From Vibrio mangrovi (lineage in GTDB: Bacteria > Pseudomonadota > Gammaproteobacteria > Enterobacterales > Vibrionaceae), in assembly GCF_024346955.1 (NCBI RefSeq), contig NZ_AP024883.1, positions 1,178,001 through 1,242,000 on the forward strand: a stretch of 64,000 bases of DNA, read 5' to 3'. Under the pieces are notes generated by a model. That model searched no databases. It was not told where the DNA came from and was given only the letters and a program-made list of their open reading frames with translations. Position numbers and translations under genes: made by a program. How positions within the stretch are numbered: the first letter of the stretch is position 1; the number at the start of each line of letters is the position of its first letter. This document shows positions 61,437 to 64,000 of the stretch, piece after piece.

Positions 61437-63092
61437 ATGAAGCAGAAAAAGTTGTTCATGTTGTTCAGTGCTCTGATTGCTCTGGTGGGAATGGATACTG
61501 CGCTCGCCAGTGAGGCGAAGTTTGAACGGTTTAGTTATCATGGTGAGTCAGATATTCAGGCAAATGCCCATCAGTATGTGAACCCGGTGATGCCGGGATT
61601 TTATCCGGATCCGTCAGTGACCCGGGTGGGCGATGACTACTATCTTGTAAATTCCAGCTTTGGTTATTTCCCCGGTTTGCCGATCTTCCATTCAAAGGAT
61701 TTAGTGTCCTGGCAGCAGATTGGCAATGCGTTCGACCGTTACGAACAGTTCAATTTTGCTAATGTCGGAACATCCCGGGGAATCTTTGCACCGGATATTT
61801 CTTATCATGACGGGCTGTTTTATCTCACCAGTACTTGTGTTGAGTGCAGTGAGCATTTTTTAGATAACTTTGTGATGACGGCCAAAGAGCCTCAGGGTCC
61901 GTGGTCTGAGCCGGTTTCTCTGGGATTTGGCGGGATTGACCCATCGATATTCTGGGATGATGACGGAAAAGCATACATCGTTCATAACGATGATCCTCAG
62001 GGCGGGTCGCTATATGACGGACATAAAGCTATCTGGCTACAACAGTTTGACCCTCAGTCGATGAAAATGGTGGGCGAGAGAACGCAGGTTATCAATGGTG
62101 GCGTGGATCTGAAACAACAACCGTTCTGGATTGAAGGGCCGCATATTTTTAAAAAAGACGGGCAGTATTATCTGACGGCTGCTGAAGGAGGCACTGAAAG
62201 TAACCATTCTCAGGTGATCTTCCGGGCAAATAGTATTAAAGGACCTTATCTGCCTTACGCACACAATCCTATTCTGACCCAGCGGACACTTAAAAAAGAC
62301 AGAAAGAATCCGGTTGCCAATGCCGGTCATGCGGATCTCGTGCAAACACAATCCGGTGACTGGTGGTCAGTATTTCTGGCGGTTCGTCCTTATGATCAGA
62401 CGGGAGATTTCAGCACCGGCCGGGAAACCTTTCTACTGCCGGTGACCTGGAAAGATGGCTGGCCGGTAATTTTAGAGCCCGGAAAACCAGTGCCTCTTGT
62501 TGTCTCACGACCTGAAATACACCCATCCGGTCAGGCTATTCAGGGCTCTCTGAAATATAGTGATGAGTTTAATGAAGACCAACTGAGCTTACGCTGGATT
62601 TCATTACGCAATACCAAAGCACCTTTGTACCGGCTTGAACAGGGAGCATTGATGTTCCGGTCCGGAGGGCGGATTGGCAATCAGAAAGAAGTTCCGGCCT
62701 TTGTCGGTGTACGGCAGCAGCACAATCAGGCTACGGTGAGTACGACACTGGCGTTTTCGCCGCAACATAACGGTGATCAGGCAGGGCTTGTCGCGCTTCA
62801 GAGTGATCAGTCTTTTCTGTTTTATGGAATTGAAAAACGGCACGGTAAAAATATCTTAGCAGTATTCAGCCGGGAACAGTCTGCAGAAGACCGGTTGATC
62901 CGGTCGGTTCCTCTGCCAGCGGAAACTGTTGACTTAACGGTTCACATCAACGGAGGAAAGATGACGTTTGACTACCGTGTGAACGGGCAAAGCAAAATAC
63001 TCCTGGCTGATTTTGATACCCGTTTTCTCAGCACGACAAAAGCCGGGGGTTTTGTTGGTACTGTGATTGGTTTGTATGCTTACCAGAAATAG
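61437..63092 (+). CDS. Exported glycoside hydrolase family 43 protein
   Basis: This 551-residue enzyme has a signal peptide ending DTALAS. The five-bladed propeller of GH43 begins at NPVMPGFYPDPSVTRVGDDYYLV, whose Asp is the expected base. The second Asp is in GIDPSIFWDDDGKAYIV and the acid Glu in WIEGPHIFKKDGQYYLTAAEGG. The C-terminal 190 residues look like the beta-sandwich domain of beta-xylosidases. Substrates of this subgroup are xylo- or arabino-oligosaccharides. Its place after the rhamnose operon suggests trimming of rhamnose-bearing plant polymers, but that is inference. I chose the ATG at 61437 with AAGGA upstream. Confidence 0.88.
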   Translation: MKQKKLFMLFSALIALVGMDTALASEAKFERFSYHGESDIQANAHQYVNPVMPGFYPDPSVTRVGDDYYLVNSSFGYFPGLPIFHSKDLVSWQQIGNAFDRYEQFNFANVGTSRGIFAPDISYHDGLFYLTSTCVECSEHFLDNFVMTAKEPQGPWSEPVSLGFGGIDPSIFWDDDGKAYIVHNDDPQGGSLYDGHKAIWLQQFDPQSMKMVGERTQVINGGVDLKQQPFWIEGPHIFKKDGQYYLTAAEGGTESNHSQVIFRANSIKGPYLPYAHNPILTQRTLKKDRKNPVANAGHADLVQTQSGDWWSVFLAVRPYDQTGDFSTGRETFLLPVTWKDGWPVILEPGKPVPLVVSRPEIHPSGQAIQGSLKYSDEFNEDQLSLRWISLRNTKAPLYRLEQGALMFRSGGRIGNQKEVPAFVGVRQQHNQATVSTTLAFSPQHNGDQAGLVALQSDQSFLFYGIEKRHGKNILAVFSREQSAEDRLIRSVPLPAETVDLTVHINGGKMTFDYRVNGQSKILLADFDTRFLSTTKAGGFVGTVIGLYAYQK

Positions 63093-63133
63093 TGTTACCA
63101 GAAATAGTAGTTACCGGCAGCAATAATCCGGGA

Positions 63134-64000
63134 TCACGGCAATACGGATTCTTCATGTCCGTTACCGACGGAAATGGACTGGGATATTGTTGATCCCGGT
63201 TCTTTTCCCGGACATTCAAAAAAGATTTTGTGTTTACATTGCTGACAGATGGACTGATTCAGTTGAGGTACGATCTGCTGAATCGCCATCTGTTTTGCCG
63301 GATACAGATTCTCTTCTCCGACCGTCTCCATTAAATGGTATTCACGACATTGTTTCAGTTTCCACTGTGAGCGCATCACAAAAGCAATATGACCGCCGCT
63401 ATGAAGGTGGCGGCTGATGATGTCCTTGAGATAATGTGCGCCGTGAATGTCCAGATCCGAAATGCCATTGCCGTTGAAAATCCAGAATGGTTTGGTACCT
63501 TCTCTGGCCATAATAGCCGTCAGTTTCTGGTCAATATGTTCAACCGAGCCGAAGAACAGTGGTCCGTCAATACTGATGAAATGAATCTGTGGGCAGGTGT
63601 TCAGGTCAAAGCGATGGGCATTGTGGAAAAATGTTCCCTGAGAACTTTGCAGTGGTGCGATTGTTTTGACAACCGGCTCCATCGTCCGTTTCAGAAACAG
63701 ACAGATCGAGAGTCCGACGCCGACGTAGAGGCCGAATTCCATACTAACTAGCAAGGTGCCGAGCAGGGTCGCGATTAAAATGACTATCTCTTTTCTGCTC
63801 GAATGTAAGTAGCGCCTTATTTCTTCAAAGGCGATCAGTTTCCAGCCGACGAGAATAATGACGCTGGCAATTGCGGCAATGGGTAAGTGAGCAAATAATG
63901 GTGCCATGAGTGGCAGCAGTATCAGGAGAAACAGAGACATCAGCACCACGGCAAGTGGTGTTTTCGCTCCGGTTTCAACATTAATGCCACTGCGGGTAAA
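63134..64000 (-). CDS. SulP-family anion transporter with STAS domain, N-terminus outside window
   Basis: This frame is open to the right edge of the window, so the protein is cut at its N-terminus. The visible 288 residues include the end of the membrane part (NVETGAKTPLAVVLMSLFLLILLPLMAPLF, IAAIASVIILVGW) and a C-terminal STAS domain (HFISIDGPLFFGSVEHIDQKL, GNGISDLDIHGAHYLKDI). A Cys/His tail (CQQCKHKIFFEC) follows the STAS domain and is less usual. SulP proteins move sulfate, bicarbonate or dicarboxylates; the substrate is not clear here. Confidence 0.9.
   Translation of the reverse strand, partial: FTRSGINVETGAKTPLAVVLMSLFLLILLPLMAPLFAHLPIAAIASVIILVGWKLIAFEEIRRYLHSSRKEIVILIATLLGTLLVSMEFGLYVGVGLSICLFLKRTMEPVVKTIAPLQSSQGTFFHNAHRFDLNTCPQIHFISIDGPLFFGSVEHIDQKLTAIMAREGTKPFWIFNGNGISDLDIHGAHYLKDIISRHLHSGGHIAFVMRSQWKLKQCREYHLMETVGEENLYPAKQMAIQQIVPQLNQSICQQCKHKIFFECPGKEPGSTISQSISVGNGHEESVLP

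Noticed and set aside
1..64000. CRISPR arrays, tRNA or rRNA genes, prophage
   Set aside because: No regularly spaced repeats, cloverleaf or rRNA-like sequence, integrase or phage structural genes were seen. The lambda-R-like domain belongs to the vgrG cargo effector.

Overview
The window reads as chromosomal DNA of a gammaproteobacterium, most likely Vibrionaceae. The reasons are family-level: a subfamily-I lipase with its steric foldase, a type VI secretion vgrG island, the rhamnose operon layout, and small TATACCC...GGGTATA intergenic palindromes. Most genes look moderate in GC, apart from a clearly AT-rich block at about 37.2-43.8 kb. I cannot name the species.

Layout: (1) 1-6.8 kb, a tripartite export system (membrane fusion protein cut by the left edge, MacB-type ABC ATPase and permease) followed by an NtrC-type response regulator and its sensor kinase. 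(2) 6.9-8.2 kb, an Sfp-type phosphopantetheinyl transferase and a short AraC-type regulator. (3) 8.4-10.3 kb, secreted lipase and lipase foldase. (4) 10.3-31.4 kb, a large divergent biosynthetic cluster. The minus arm encodes a KAS III-like enzyme, an ACP, a short acyl-CoA-dehydrogenase-like protein, a MATE exporter and an alpha/beta hydrolase. The plus arm encodes an ACP and a BtrK-like PLP decarboxylase; two PqsB/PqsC-like pairs of a Cys-less partner and a KAS III-like enzyme; one further KAS III-like enzyme; a half-length KAS III-like protein; an AMP ligase; a second ACP; two stand-alone adenylation proteins; two acyl-CoA dehydrogenases; an alpha/beta hydrolase; and a P450. (5) 31.5-34.2 kb, a secreted GIN-domain protein, an MBL-fold hydrolase and a GlxA-type regulator. 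(6) 34.4-44.7 kb, a vgrG island bracketed by imperfect inverted repeats of about 335 bp, with a multi-domain peptidoglycan-targeting effector and a string of secreted candidate immunity proteins. (7) 45.1-46.8 kb, a secreted type-B carboxylesterase. (8) 47.1-49.0 kb, an arsRC-acr3 arsenic operon with a clear operator. (9) 49.1-52.7 kb, a DUF2946-like protein, a PepSY-TM protein and a PAS-GAF-GGDEF diguanylate cyclase. (10) 52.7-61.2 kb, an L-rhamnose catabolic locus. (11) 61.4-64 kb, a GH43 glycosidase and a SulP transporter cut by the right edge.

The biosynthetic cluster is the best candidate for an undescribed system. I infer that free-standing ligases load amino or fatty acids onto three discrete carrier proteins armed by the nearby phosphopantetheinyl transferase. 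The decarboxylase and dehydrogenases would then modify carrier-bound intermediates, the KAS III-like enzymes would join them, the P450 would oxidise the product and the MATE protein would export it. The cluster has no modular PKS or NRPS condensation machinery. The product cannot be read from sequence alone.

The vgrG island is the second point of interest. Its effector combines a degenerate M23 (LytM-like) fold, apparently split by a block of SH3-like repeats, with a lambda-R-type GH104 muramidase. It is followed by a gene for an LprI-like lysozyme-inhibitor protein and four other genes for exported proteins.
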